Origin: Apostichopus japonicus
Lineage: Eukaryota > Echinodermata > Holothuroidea > Aspidochirotida > Stichopodidae
DNA length: 60,000 nt
Reading direction: 5' to 3'
Assembly: GCF_037975245.1 (NCBI RefSeq)
Contig: NC_092580.1
Span: forward strand, 18,526,501-18,586,500
Shown here: piece after piece, positions 37,001 to 47,770 of the stretch
Position numbering within the stretch: position 1 is the stretch's first letter
Layout: each line of letters begins with the position of its first letter
Notes under the pieces: model-generated
What the model was told of the DNA's origin: nothing
Databases searched by the model: none
What the model saw: only the letters and a program-made list of their open reading frames with translations
Made by a program: the position numbers and the translations under genes

Positions 37001-40000
37001 ACAAAACTCAGTTGGAAAACATGGCCTCAAATTTCTTTTTCTTGCAATCAGTGAAAGTTTTTCATGTGCAAAAAGAGATGATCAGCTGTTCATATGAAAT
37101 TCGCATGTTTTGGTTGAGTTATTAAATTATTTAAAGAAAAAATGCGTTATGATTTATATTCAAACCTGCACTAAAGTTCTGACGTCATCGTCAAGTTAAT
37201 TAATTAATTAACCTTGGACGAGCATAAGTATATGTAAAGCCGAATATCTTGAAAACCAGAGTAGTTACAGAAGGAGTTATACTGTCTTACGAGTACGCAG
37301 TTTATTTTTACAAAAACTATATTACATCGTACACAAAAAAATTAACATAATGTCAACCTTGAAACCACTGATACGAATTTTATGCTATATGAATATTTTC
37401 TCCTTTGATAAGTACTTTGATATTTCCTCAGACCTATTGTATGTAGAGTACTTTCAATTTTACCTCTTCATAAAAAGAAATACTGAAACTAAAGTTTGAT
37501 CAAATTTTTAACAGTTCTCTAACAGTATAAATGCTGAATGAGGTGAAACGGTCGGTGTTCAGTTTATTACTTGAGTGGAACAGGGTTCCCCCCCCCCCCC
37601 CCTTTAGACATTTCCTGCTGTTCGTTCAAATATTAATTGGAAAATTTATACTTTCGGAAATAGACTAAAATCTTTTCAACCATGACTTTATTTTGATTAG
37701 TACAACGTAGGTAAATGATTTAATCGAGAAGTGACATAAAACGAACGTTATCAATCTGTAATATTTGTCCTACATGATGTTGCGTTTTTTAGCAGTTTGG
37801 AAATTACTGGATTTTATGCAAGCGTGGACACCATCCTTATTAATGTCAATATCTTGTCCATTGGAATGGAATTGGAGCGAAGCTAATCCGTATTTCACCC
37901 TCTGGTTATAATCATGATAATGTTTATTATAACACCTGATGTTTATAAAAGGATATACGTGCAGGTTTGCTCATTAAATACTTCAAAGGATTTACAGAGT
38001 TAATTTTTTTTTCTCGACGAGGATAAGAAGACGTAAAGTTCCCCGGTAAAACAAAGCCTTATAACGCTTTCCTAAAGACGAGGAGTTAACTAAATGAAAT
38101 TAACATAACAAGGGATATGAATTGTGTTGATTTAGATGGGGAAGTGTTCTGTTTTGCCCTTCAGACAATTTCCGTTCAAAAACGATGTTGAACACAAGGA
38201 TTTACTTTCAGGATTAAAGGAACGGGGATGTCATTTGCGAGATCCATCAAACCAAATCGATGGAGTAAAGGCTAATTGTTTTGTCCAAACATCTTGTCAG
38301 TTTGAATGGCGATTTAAACAAATATGGATGAAGTACTTTGGCAGAAACCAGAGGCGATAGCAGAGAATTACCGATATAATTTCCCCAAACAACATTTTAC
38401 TATAATAATCGTGAACGTTTGTTTATGCCATGCATTATTTCATAACATTTGTTCCTCCATACTTTAAAACTTTATATCAATTTTCAATTAACAAACTTGT
38501 CAGTGTGCAGCATTAGTGTTCGATTGGGCCTATAATAGCTAGTGATTGACATCAAAATGCGTGTTTGTGTGTGTGTGTGTGGGAGGGGGGGGGGTCATGA
38601 TATAATACCTCTATCAAGGCTTTACACAGCTGGTTACATTTACCTCCCTCCCTCCCCTCCCCTCCCCTCCCCACCCCTCTCACTTTCTATCTCTCTCTCT
38701 CGGCAACTGCATAAATAGATTTGAGCAAAGACTGTTGTTATACTGTTTTAATATTATTCTTAGTTATATAATGTTTATGTGAAAGCAGATTTTCAACCTA
38801 GTAAACATCTGCTCACTGTTCAAAACAAACATAAACACTTAACAAAAAAACATAAACACTTCACAAAGGCCGATATGAACTGTCATTAGAGGTGAACATA
38901 ACAACGAGAGATATAGTAACAGTACAAAAAAAAACACAGCCCAGCTACTTGGGGGGGGGGGGAGGAGGGGGTAAAAATATATATGAATAGAGTTCTAACT
39001 AGGATTCGTCTCCCTTACCTGAAATGTTTTCTCTGATGTCTCATTTAGTGAGACAATCGATTCGAAAGTATCCTCGAGATCTTGTGCTAATCTGCTGCTG
39101 TTGACTAGATCGGTCAGGTTTATCAAACTTTGTGAAATATCGATAACATTTTCTAAAGTGACGTCTCCTTTTGATATCTGTGAATATAAACAACAATTAT
39201 AATATATCTATATATATATATATATATCAACAATCTGGCAGACAATCGGCTTAAATCAACACTCTGGTGGCAATCAACACTCATATGGCAAATCAGCTTA
39301 AATCAACATAGTTTGGAAATGTATTCCCGTTTCCGTTTTTTTTTTTAGAGAGTTTGGACAATTTTTAGAACTGAAACATGTATTTGTGTTATGTTACTGT
39401 AAACAGTGTAATTACAGTGTGTTAGTAACATTCATCTACAACATCATTGAATTTCAAATTTCCATCGAGCTGCTACCGTTAATTGAGTCAAAATTCCCAA
39501 AATGTTCAGGCCTAGTTTAAACACTTCTCTCTCATTTCTTAACTTGCATGTTCCGTTTTTAAATTATTTATTAATTTTAAATTATAGCACTTTACTAACC
39601 TTTGTTATATTTATCGATCAAAATGTTATAAAACACGACCTTGAAGAATATAAAATAATTCCAATAGATTCAATCATTTTATCTGCGGGTAATTCCTGTT
39701 ATACTTTTGACCTCTGAAAGTGCATTTACAGAATGCAATGCGGTTAGCCTATACTTTAATCATTAATCTAACAGCCCGTTCATGTATACACTGAGATATA
39801 GCGTTAGATATTAATTTACGAACATGACTTCCAAACGTTCCTAAGAAGGGTTTTTAATGTCATGCATAATTAGTTTTAACGACTTAACCAGATGTTGAAG
39901 TGGGTGTTACATGGATGTGTAGCTAGCATACTAACACATTAATATCTGCTAAAAAGCTCACTGTAATACGATCAGCTCCATGCAAAAAAACCTTTACTTC

Positions 40001-43000
40001 CAATCCCTTGACATATATATAGGAAAATGTTATTGTGACAAAGTGTGTATTGTAACCGTCTTTTTGTTAGAAGGTGAAAAGAGCGATTTAAAATGATATA
40101 CGTTTTGGCTGAAGTCTCCTTTAAGGTACCGTAACTTGTAGATGTATAATATGTTTCATGTGAGGCTAACTGAACGAGTCCCTTGTAAAATGTAGAAATG
40201 ATCTTCCTGTTCATAACGGCATAACCTAACCTATATTATATTATTTCGTGGTCAATTTTTGTCTGATTACGCGAAGGAGAAATTACAATAAACCGATCAG
40301 TCAGTATAGGGACAATTCATCATACTCTTCTATATACTGTCTTCTCAGATCACGATTCAAAGTCCTCGTACTGACAGTACAAATAGTTCTCATCCTTTAT
40401 TTGATATTCATACTGCTCATACTGTCAGTACGAGTGAATTGAATCGGGATATGAAAATATACAGTATCGAACCGACGAGATAACGCATGAATATTTGTTA
40501 TCTTTAATTATGGCGTTAATTATCTTTAATATATACTCTATTTAAAAAAAAAACAAAAAAAAAACATCGGTAACGGCTGTTGGGCTTACCAATGGAAGGG
40601 GGAGAGGAATTAGACTTGGAATCACCCCATCTGTTCCCCTACCTCATACCCCTCCCTCCACCATTCACACAATATTTGCGAACATGTATAACCACGTACA
40701 TCCACTAACTATACATTCATTGCACACTGTTATAGCTCTTTGGTTATATATATTGTAACTCCAGCGGTCGACCTGAACTAATTCAACTGTGAGTATAACG
40801 TCTGCTGTCTCGGCCAATGGCAATGTGGTTTGGCAATAGTACCCGTTATCCACCCACTATCCTTCATGTTGGTCAAACCATTGGCGTACACAATTCTTGG
40901 AAACATGGAAATCAATGTAGGCTGTTACTTACATAATTGCACAGAATGTTAATTGTTTTCTTTAATTCTATTTTAAGTTTGAAACAGCATTGAAATTTAA
41001 GCCAACAACTCCATGCGTTCAAAATCTTCTCCTGTTGGTTTTCTATATATGATCTACTGTTTGGATGTAAATATTACCACTGAAGTCAAGGCTACCAATA
41101 AAACGATGGAGGACATGGCTTTTAAGTTTTGTAAAATTTAATAAGCTTCGTGAATATGAGACACTTAAATTCAATATATGTGTCCCTTTAAGTTACACAG
41201 TGGAAATAATAACAGGTAGATGTCAGATTCAGTTTAATGTTCCCGCGGAAATGATGAACACCTTGATACATATTGTGGTTTTAAAAATAACTTCCTGTTC
41301 ACTGTAATCATATTGGTTATCATAACTATAGGAAGTACCTTAAAGGTTCAAATACTTTTGAACCACATAAAGGTTGAATGGGAGATAAAATAGACAGGAA
41401 TGTATGGCTTTTAGCAGCACGAACTACTATTTTATCCTTGTATCCGGGTGTGATGTCGGGACAAATACATCCCGAACAGAGGCTGGGTTAGAAAATGCAA
41501 TCAATCCAGAACACGGTTCAATTATACGCCTCGACTATAACCATGCACCTGATATTCGAAATCATAACTTTCTATCGGCATTTGGACATAGCCTCATTAT
41601 ATTCCACCCCCCTCCAACCCCTCTCTTCCAACCACTTTCTGACAGTACCTATCGTCACGTCGTGTGAACTCGTCGTGTGAACTCTGAACTTAACACGTCA
41701 TGTGAACTCACTTTGCTGCAATTTATTCTGTCATGCAATTGATATTTATTAACCTTTCCTCAGTTGATCCAAGTTCACATTTAACATAGTCAACGTTTAG
41801 GAAGGGCTCTCAAATCTGAATTCTGTACCTCACGTTCTTCCTTTTGCGAGAATATCTCCCACCCCCACCCCAACTTTTTTTCTCTAATTAAATCATCACA
41901 GTGTTTCTTTTACATCTCAAAAATCTGAATGCATTCTCAGATGTCCAATATTTTCGTGATCACAGTTAACGTGTTTATTGTTACTCCAGGGTTCCCAGAA
42001 TGCTAATCTATGCTCTCTCTTCTCCCTTTGGGAGCCCTTGTCATCTTTTGCGTGAGTTGAAATTGTTTGAATTTTTGTGTACTTAAATCAATACATTATA
42101 TATCATATATAATCTAATGCATACCATTCTCAGATGTCTAATATTTTCTTGATCACAGCTAAAAAATTTCCTCGTTACTGAAGGGGTTCCAGAAACCAAG
42201 TCTGTATCCCAAATCTTCCCCATTGAGGAACCATCGTTACTCCTTTGTGTGAGTTGTTATAAACGTTATGAACTTTGTATAATTTACATCGATACAGTAT
42301 GTTACGATCACTATTATAACCTAATTTAATATTCATAAATACCTTTCCCAGATGTTTAATGTTCTCTTGATCACAATCAATGTGTTGTACGTCACTGAAT
42401 GGCTCCCAGAATGCGGTCAGGCCGTATTTTTCACATCTTCTCCTTGCTTTTGGGGCCGCATTTGGAAATCCTACAGAATTGCAAAAACAAACATAATAGG
42501 AACGTCATGCACGTTAATACATACATACATACATATCTATCTATCTATATATATCTATCTATATTATATAACTCTTTTACTATGTAACTACTAAGAACAA
42601 AATACACTCCACCATTTCATGATTCCAATGCAATGTAGACAGTGGTAAACGTTTCATGGTTCTTTTAATTCAAGATTTTGGAAAAATATTTAAAGTGAAA
42701 ACTCTAGCACCTAAAAGAGTCGTTGTAAGAAGTCGAAACACATGTGTAAGTGAGAGACTTTTAGGGATTTATTTACTTTATTATTTACACAGTAGAATAA
42801 TTCTCGCCTTGAATTGTCCCACTGACACTTCCCTTTCCTATTTTTGTATCCTTAAAAGCCATGTTTACATAGGTTACAATTAATATTCCCGATTTTGTAG
42901 GCCTTAACCTTCATTACTAAGTGACCTTTCGCGCATCTGTAGTCAATTATAGCTCTGTGGTCTCAAGGCTAATTTGTTGCACGGACAGTAATAACAATAA

Positions 43001-45725
43001 GGTCATAAAGAAATATATTTAGCATTTTTCCAGTGATGCAAAAGTACAAAATCAATTTGAAAACAAGCTGACACATATCTATATATATAAATAGATATAG
43101 TTTAACAGTTTTAACAAGTTATTACCCACATTTGGATTTCATATTATCCTTGTTTTGGTTGTCAACTTCAAGTTTAATCAGTCACGTGAAGATGACAATC
43201 AAACCATGAAGCTATGTGCGTGTTTATAGCAGAAAGAAAATGTGGAAAGCTAAAATGGAACAAAAAGGCCGTTTCGTTCGTTGTGACGTCATAGATTTAT
43301 CGCAAATGACCAATTAAGACAATTATTGTTTTGAGAGGGAGTTAGGGTAACACATATTGGATTAATTGATCCGGACAACGACAAAACACTGTTAGGAGAG
43401 TTGCGGGTTGGTGGGAGGGGGGGGGGGGGTGCGGAGGTTGAATTGGTCTAGACTAATAAAGATAAAATCAACTTATCCCTTACACTTTAATGTCCGCATA
43501 ATAACGAGATTTTACTAGGTTGTGTTGCTGATAGAATGGCATTAATTATACTGATCAATATTTCATTCCGCTAGTGATTTCATCTCGAGGTGAATAGTTA
43601 AGAAAATTTAATCAAAATCAGCAAAATAAAGTTTTTCTATAGTACCGTAAATTTTTCAAAGAGATCTTACCACTGCATCTCTCGACCGACTCAGCAGTCT
43701 CTCCACCAGCCGTTTGATCAAAGGTCAGTCCTTCTCTTGAAAATGCTACTTTAGGACAAGAATCTTCATGAAAAGGAAGAAAAATGAAATTGGTTGTTAA
43801 AGTTACATGAAACTTCGGGGGAGGTAGTGAGGGTGGAAGAAACCTGCTGGAGAGAAGTGGGGGAGGGGTTTCTGAATCTCTTGCTCTGCTTTGCTAACAT
43901 TCAGCGTAATTCATAAAGCAAACGTGTTGAGAGGTGAAATGAAACACGTGTCATATCATGTTTTTATCTTATATTAGGATGCATATATAATAGAGATCAT
44001 CGTACACATCCTAAGCACAATACGCGATGGTAGACGAACTTCCGGTTCTTGTTGACAGTATCATACAGTTTACATGATGATGAACTTGTCTTTCACTCTA
44101 AGAATACTAAAACTACACTTAAAGGTCAAAGGGACTTTCAGTCTACAATCCATATCTGCGACAAGACTTTCTGACTGTCGACGGATTTACAATATTTCTT
44201 TCCTTTTGCTAACTCTTACACGAGAGACCAAAAAAAAATGTCAGTTTTATTTTTCTTTTATAAACATGGTTGGATAATGGCACATCCTCTTTTGCAAGAC
44301 AAAAACATTATTGGATTATCAAAGTTTTGCTGAACAAATAAAATCCGATGTATTTGTAAGATATATATCATCCAAATGATTGGACACATGCAGAAGCTTA
44401 TAAGAACAGGATGTGGTATTATTATAACTGTACACGGATGTTCGTTGTAGATTGTGTTGATAACATTTTAAAGACCAATTGCGCGAAATGTGTCAAGTCC
44501 TTTCATGAATTAGGGCTTGCTTTATCTTCAAGAATTTGGTAATAGGTAAACGCAACATCTGACTGTATCAAACGAGAAAATACTCTGAAATACAGTTACA
44601 GAATTTGCAAAAATATTTGAGTGAAAAGTGAAAAAGAAACAGTGAATGTTGCCTTTTTGTGTAGTTTCTATACATTTTTCGTTGTGTCCGACCTCCTATA
44701 GAAATTTAACATATATATTTGAATGGAGACGAATTATACAGAAATTCTCCTGTTTCATCAAAAATTGTAAATGAAACATTGAATCCTACAGTAAGATTCT
44801 AAATATATAAGTAAGGGCATATTAGGAAGGCTGCCGCGACATTTTCATTCCCTTCTGCAGTACAGTCATTAATACATTGAATACGGGTACATGTATAATC
44901 ATATTCGGATGACTTGTTCATTCCCTCCCGACAAACTGTATTTGGTCATGAAACATTTGCTCACGATGCGACTTGCAAACCAGCTATGTAAGCTGTGTTA
45001 TAATGTTATTGAATATTCATTACAGTATGTTAATTGAGAGAAGATACTCTACATTTGTAATGTTATATGCTATCTTTCTTTTCATGCAATGCAATTACGT
45101 CATCAGATACATATCTCTTCATACAATGCATTAACGTCAAAAGGAAATACTCGCTATTGATTGGTTATCAGAGGGGCAGTACTTCCGGGGGCCAAAAAAA
45201 TGTAGCTGGTTGCTTTACCTTTCGTCTGGCATACTGCTTGGAAACGACACGGGTACGTCGCATTGTCACAATTACAGTTGACATTGTTCCAAGCCCCTGG
45301 CATGCTTCGGAAGTTGGTAATGACACAGAGTTGCTTTGGTTGACCGCTTGGCTCTTTAAAGGCCCAAGCTGTGTAGGTCTGTGGTACGGCCCCATCAAAG
45401 GTTACTAGCTTTTTACAGCCCCTTCTTTTGCATTTGACTCCGATAATAGTTCCATTCACACTGCGCACGTGATCGGTAAAGTTATAAATTGCACCGTTAG
45501 TGAAGTCGTCCTTAGCTTCGGCTAGAGTACCGTTGTGAACGGCGTTACATTGTAATTGTGCCTCATCACCGTATGGCAAAGGTAAATCGTCTACGAGACT
45601 GTAGCATTGTTCGAAGATAGGGGTGTAACCCGCGGGGCAATAGACGGCACTGGGAGGGTGGAAAGATGCGGTGTAATTCTCTGGTAACAGATATCCGTCC
45701 TCATCGCTGTCGCATAAAACATTCA
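27550..45725 (-). CDS. Adhesion GPCR: CTLD, HormR, GAIN/GPS, 7TM (5' end missing)
   Basis: Cell-surface receptor read from the complement. Exons in transcript order: 45219-45725, 43671-43763, 42343-42470, 39019-39177, 36304-36625, 34299-34489, 30522-30704, 30071-30171, 29312-29595, 28955-29021, 27550-28054. All borders are GT/AG and phases agree throughout, giving 846 residues plus stop. Numbered from the first codon seen: C-type lectin-like domain about 29-169, four-cysteine hormone-receptor motif about 171-233, GAIN domain about 244-520, GPS with HL|T (Thr522 after cleavage), seven helices about 537-775, and a short tail ending SNSSV. Family knowledge: GAIN self-cleavage leaves a tethered agonist (here TNLSVLV) that activates the helices. 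The exon(s) with start codon and signal peptide were not found above 45725. Ligand and G protein are unknown. Confidence 0.9.
28955..29021 (-). CDS. Gene B exon: TM4 end and extracellular loop 2
   Basis: 67 nt, phase 1 to 2, acceptor tctttgtag, donor gtaagt. It encodes FPAVLVAASLGKWYDDYTAE. A stop codon in frame spans the donor (TA|gtaag), so the splice is required; joining to the next exon restores Tyr followed by the conserved loop cysteine. Confidence 0.87.
29312..29595 (-). CDS. Gene B exon: transmembrane helices 2, 3 and start of 4
   Basis: 284 nt, phase 2 to 1, acceptor atattttcag, donor gtaaat. TM2 is RIQFRLCIAFLCFYAVFLGG. TM3 begins at the conserved disulfide cysteine, CTASAALIHYFALCTMAW, then MCVEALHMYMLFV. 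The TM4 entry is KFFLLARLFAWG. 'H...L......w...e....y..l' in TM3 is typical of adhesion GPCRs. Confidence 0.93.
30071..30171 (-). CDS. Gene B exon: transmembrane helix 1
   Basis: 101 nt, phase 0 to 2, acceptor gatttacag, donor gttaga (non-consensus but GT). It encodes LISKIGCALSMIGLSITIIF, the first membrane helix with the family's 'L..I..iG..lS...L..ti..f' pattern. Confidence 0.88.
30246..30320. repeat. AT-rich palindrome/(TA)n
   Basis: (TA)n stretches flank the inverted repeat TAATGGATATATA / TATATATCCATTA, so the segment can form a long AT hairpin. Intronic in gene B. Confidence 0.7.
30522..30704 (-). CDS. Gene B exon: GPS and tethered agonist
   Basis: 183 nt, phase 0 to 0, donor gtatgt. 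It encodes TCSYWDITDSDGRGHWSSEG, then CETYDVSKDVVTCHCFHL|T and NLSVLV. The GPS shows C.YWD, the GC pair, TCHC and the cleavable HL|T triplet, so autoproteolysis is expected; the released TNLSVLV would be the tethered agonist. The open frame continues upstream of the acceptor, but the acceptor (ttccaatcag) is the only choice that keeps phase and domain continuity. Confidence 0.92.
31125..31440. mobile_element. Possible hAT-type element fragment
   Basis: It starts CCCGGGTGTTTTAAACTG then TAGGTCGCGAGCC, and later repeats GGAGGGTCGCC (31181 and 31404). This resembles non-autonomous hAT elements that begin CAGGGGT..TCAAACT..GGTCGCGAGCC. No clear right terminus or target duplication was found, so it is at best a degraded fragment. 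Confidence 0.35.
34086..34235. repeat. 35-bp tandem duplication and CATGTG-type repeat
   Basis: Two adjacent 35-bp units starting CCATGCGTCCTGGGTCATG (34109 onward and 34144 onward), followed by a run of CCATGTG/TCTTGTG heptamers. Confidence 0.8.
34299..34489 (-). CDS. Gene B exon: GAIN subdomain B strands
   Basis: 191 nt, phase 1 to 0, acceptor attttacag, donor gtaagt. It encodes ETVALTIIDYSNTVFF, then SNAVLASTVIGINFEGL and MPIIVDFPINR. The 'v.s.Visi......l..pv.i.f' pattern precedes the GPS in adhesion GPCRs. Confidence 0.88.
34618..34870 (+). mobile_element. tRNA-derived SINE
   Basis: The 5' part has pol III boxes: A-box-like TGGCCGAATGG near 34627 and B-box GGTTCGATACCC near 34689. The tRNA fold is broken (T-stem mismatches), so this is a SINE head and not a working tRNA gene. 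The body begins GGTGGGTTTTCATCC and contains the inverted pair AGATTACAAA/TTTGTAATCT. The 3' end and target duplication were not resolved. Confidence 0.65.
34981..35805. repeat. 41-bp minisatellite, about 20 copies
   Basis: Tandem 41-bp units, each with CAGCTATAGTCGACTCTTGT followed by AGATAATACAGTG and a variable CTCGAGA or CTGGAGA. The central copies are nearly identical and the edges more diverged. Nearly every unit carries GTCGAC. Lies in a gene B intron. Confidence 0.95.
36304..36625 (-). CDS. Gene B exon: GAIN domain
   Basis: 322 nt, phase 0 to 1, acceptor ttttttgtag, donor gtgaga. It continues the helical part (VTEDLVTVLDKLIEIADEE), then beta-strand segments (NFRIRGVHIP, TLTFEQKVTFSVSKE, EINITFPEGLL). 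'I.FP..ll' is a familiar GAIN subdomain B feature. Confidence 0.88.
36626..39018 (-). other. Gene B intron inside the GAIN coding region
   Basis: 2.4-kb AT-rich intron with a C15 run (37588-37602), a GT/G-rich stretch (about 38560-38595) and G-runs near 38950-38961. No exon or element recognised. Confidence 0.6.
39019..39177 (-). CDS. Gene B exon: GAIN domain helical subdomain
   Basis: 159 nt, phase 0 to 0, acceptor attcacag, donor gtaagg. It encodes a helical segment (DVTLENVIDISQSLINLTDL, then RLAQDLEDTFESIVSL) of the kind found in GAIN subdomain A. NLT and NET sequons are present. Confidence 0.82.
40353..40446. repeat. 94-bp foldback (inverted repeat)
   Basis: CTCGTACTGACAGTA (40365-40379) is perfectly complementary to TACTGTCAGTACGAG (40420-40434), with imperfect extension outward to CGATTCAA/TTGAATCG. 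The loop is about 40 bp. No target duplication was identified. Confidence 0.8.
41753..42260 (-). pseudogene. Three degenerate tandem copies of the HormR second-half exon
   Basis: Downstream (in gene B sense) of the intact exon 42343-42470, three related blocks end near 42125, 41932 and 41753, spaced 180-220 bp. Each keeps parts of the exon's 3' half, such as TTCTGG-A-CC and TGTGATCA-GA-AA-ATT. The copy ending at 42125 has an in-frame stop and a 2-bp loss; the 41932 copy keeps AFWEPW and an open frame but its donor GT is CA; the 41753 copy is the most decayed. Flanking intron sequence is repeated too, so this is segmental tandem duplication. Confidence 0.7.
42343..42470 (-). CDS. Gene B exon: hormone-receptor motif, second half
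   Basis: 128 nt, phase 1 to 0, acceptor ctgtag, donor gtattt. It encodes APKARRRCEKYGLTAFWEPF, then SDVQHIDC, matching the HormR 'A.R.C...G..A.W..p....C' half and giving four cysteines with the previous exon. Degenerate tandem copies of this exon lie in the next intron. Confidence 0.85.
42517..42570. repeat. (ATAC)n/(TATC)n microsatellite
   Basis: Short ATACATAC tract running into CTATCTATATATATCTATC, close to the acceptor of the HormR exon. Confidence 0.85.
43671..43763 (-). CDS. Gene B exon: hormone-receptor motif, first half
   Basis: 93 nt, phase 1 to 1, donor gtaaga. It encodes DSCPKVAFSREGLTFDQTAG, then GETAESVERCS. The 'CP....G..f..T.aG.....C' layout is the first half of the HormR domain common in adhesion and family B GPCR ectodomains. 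Confidence 0.82.
45219..45725 (-). CDS. Gene B exon: C-type lectin-like domain
   Basis: 507 nt, acceptor ttctctttcag, donor gtaaag, symmetric phase 1 to 1. CTLD features: CPAGYTPIFEQCY start, GDEAQLQCN...GTLAEAKDD helix region, AWAFKEPSGQ (EPS in place of the sugar-selecting EPN/QPD), AWNNVNCNC (WND-like Ca2+-site strand) and a closing CRFQAVC. Calcium-dependent glycan binding is plausible but EPS is non-canonical. Several N-glycosylation sequons are present. A phase 1-1 single-exon module is typical of exon-shuffled extracellular domains. Confidence 0.9.
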
Positions 45726-47391
45726 CTGAAAGAGAAATATAAACAATAGTTATTCAGGGTATAGTGAATACGTAATATTGAATTGATATGATATTAAGAT
45801 ATGGTGTATGGACAAGGGCCGTGGGCAGAGAGGGATTTTGGGGATAAATAGTTGCAATTTTGAGGGAGGAAAGGACCTAGTTTGATATAAAAAAAATGTC
45901 GAAAGTTTGAGAGAAATATATGAAATTACGAGAACTTATCAAAATCGTGATCTGAAATACTTGAAAGTTGAAATTTCGAGGAAATTGTGGCATAAATACG
46001 GTTAAAAGAAATATGAGATGAAAATACAGACACTTTAATTGTCCCATCTTATCTGTATAGCATAATAATGTACGTAGTTTCAATTTAGCAAATATAAGTT
46101 CATTACCACATTTGTATAGAATGTGGCATACAGAGACGTCGAGAAGCAAGTCGAAGTCCAGGGACAATTTTTCTCCCTGATCCCCTCTTCTAAAACTTTC
46201 CTTGCAATTATCCTATCGGTTTTCCTATATTATGAAATATTAGGAATTCTGTAATCTTGAGTCCACATATTCCCTGTCCCCCCTCCCTCCTTATATTCCC
46301 CGGTTCCCTGATTGACCCCATGACCTTGCCGGCAGCCTTCCGCTGATCACAGAGACGATTGAATGTTATGCAAATTTTCGTTCGTCTTACGTTGAGTGAT
46401 TCGTGCTCCATCATATATCATCAACGGGTAACGTTGCTATCGAATTATAGCCTACTCTTGTATTTCATGCTATGACATAGTTTAGTGGCGTGGTGCCTCT
46501 TAAGACGGCAATTTCAAGATCAGTGAACTATTGGTCTGACCCCTCCCCCTCACCAATCCCCCCATCTCAAACCTACGTCGGAGTTCCTGAAATACTGGCA
46601 AACCAAAGGCATGGCTACCCTTTTCAGATGTCAGACATGGTATGCCGATTCATTCCTCTGTATGACCAACCAATACAAGCGCTGATGTAGAAAACACAGT
46701 ACAGAGTCCTATAGTTGACCTATAGTTTTATGATCGTTGTTTCATGGTTATGTTCACAAGCCTTTATCGGCTATAGTCCAAATTGTAGCAAACTATCACC
46801 TAGTATCGACACATTATTACTTTGTCCTTGTCAGTCCAATGAACAAACTATCACTTCCTGGAGTTATTCTCATATAAGAAATCATCTTAGATTAATATAG
46901 CAGTTTGATAAATGTGGATGTAACGTTGCCATTGGAGATTAATATAACATTAGCTTATTAACTTGTTGCAAACCAATGAGTCGTGTATTTATCATTACTA
47001 TGTATAAGATACACAACACCGTTATCATTATACTGATTATAAGAAGAAAAGGGGGGCCGGGGGGGGGGGGTTGAAGGAAAAATGAATATAGTAATTCTAG
47101 CCAAATTTCGCATTCTGGAACAACGGTTACCAAGATGAACGGTTTCCTTGATGTACAATTTGAATGAGTAACATCAATGTCTCCCCATGTACAGATATAT
47201 TATTGTCTCATGGTAGTTAATGGGTTGCTGAAACGTGTCTATAACGTTAAAAAGGAATCCCCAAGATTTAAGGTCATCAGTATAGTCAATTAATGTGCTA
47301 GAAGGTCAGATACTGGTCAGCAATGCACCAATTTCAACACGCATTGTACGTACTCTCAAGTGCCCTAAAAGTAGTTATCCACATAGAGATA
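45726..47391. other. Upstream flank of the CTLD exon, nothing recognised
   Basis: AT-rich DNA with G/C runs (near 47049-47070). It is expected to contain, or be followed by, the missing 5' exon(s) of gene B. No ATG plus signal peptide ending one base before a GT donor was found. Confidence 0.5.
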
Positions 47392-47399
47392 CTTTAATT

Positions 47400-47762
47400 C
47401 AGGGGTTCCCTAACTGGGGTGCATGAACCCCCAGGGGGTGCATGAATCCATCCCAGTGGGTTCGTGAGATGTTTCTGAAAGTCAAAACTAGAGTACTTTT
47501 TGTTGAACTAAACTGTGATATATCATATAATTTAGTTATGTACAAAAGTCGCACCTATCAAAAAACTCTTTTCGCGTTCCATACGCATATGTTGTTATAG
47601 TAGTACCGTACCGTGCATGTGAAACTTGATCTTTTACGAAGAACTGTTATGCGTATTATAATATAATAATGACTCAGATCGTGTCTCGAAAAGTTTGGGG
47701 TTCGTGGACAACTCTGACATCGACACGGGGTTCGTGGGGGGATGAAGTTGGGGGAAACCCTG
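47400..47762. mobile_element. hAT-type MITE with intact TIRs and 8-bp TSD
   Basis: Termini CAGGGGTTCCCTAACT (left) and, in complement, CAGGGTTTCCCCCAACT (right). The flanks carry a perfect 8-bp duplication CTTTAATT at 47392-47399 and 47763-47770. An 8-bp target duplication and CAGGG-type ends are the signature of hAT transposons. At 363 bp with no open frame it is a non-autonomous copy that would need a transposase from elsewhere. The internal sequence repeats GGGTTCGTG motifs. Confidence 0.85.
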
Positions 47763-47770
47763 CTTTAATT

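Larger units (their letters stand above)
39178..42342 (-). other. Gene B intron with exon fossils and a foldback
   Basis: 3.2-kb intron carrying a small (TA)n tract near 39207-39227, the foldback at 40353-40446 and the degenerate HormR-exon copies at 41753-42260. Confidence 0.6.
42471..45218 (-). other. Gene B introns around the first HormR exon
   Basis: Introns 42471-43670 and 43764-45218. They contain a CATA/CTAT microsatellite (42517-42570), a G13 run (43417-43429) and AT-rich sequence without recognisable elements. Confidence 0.6.
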
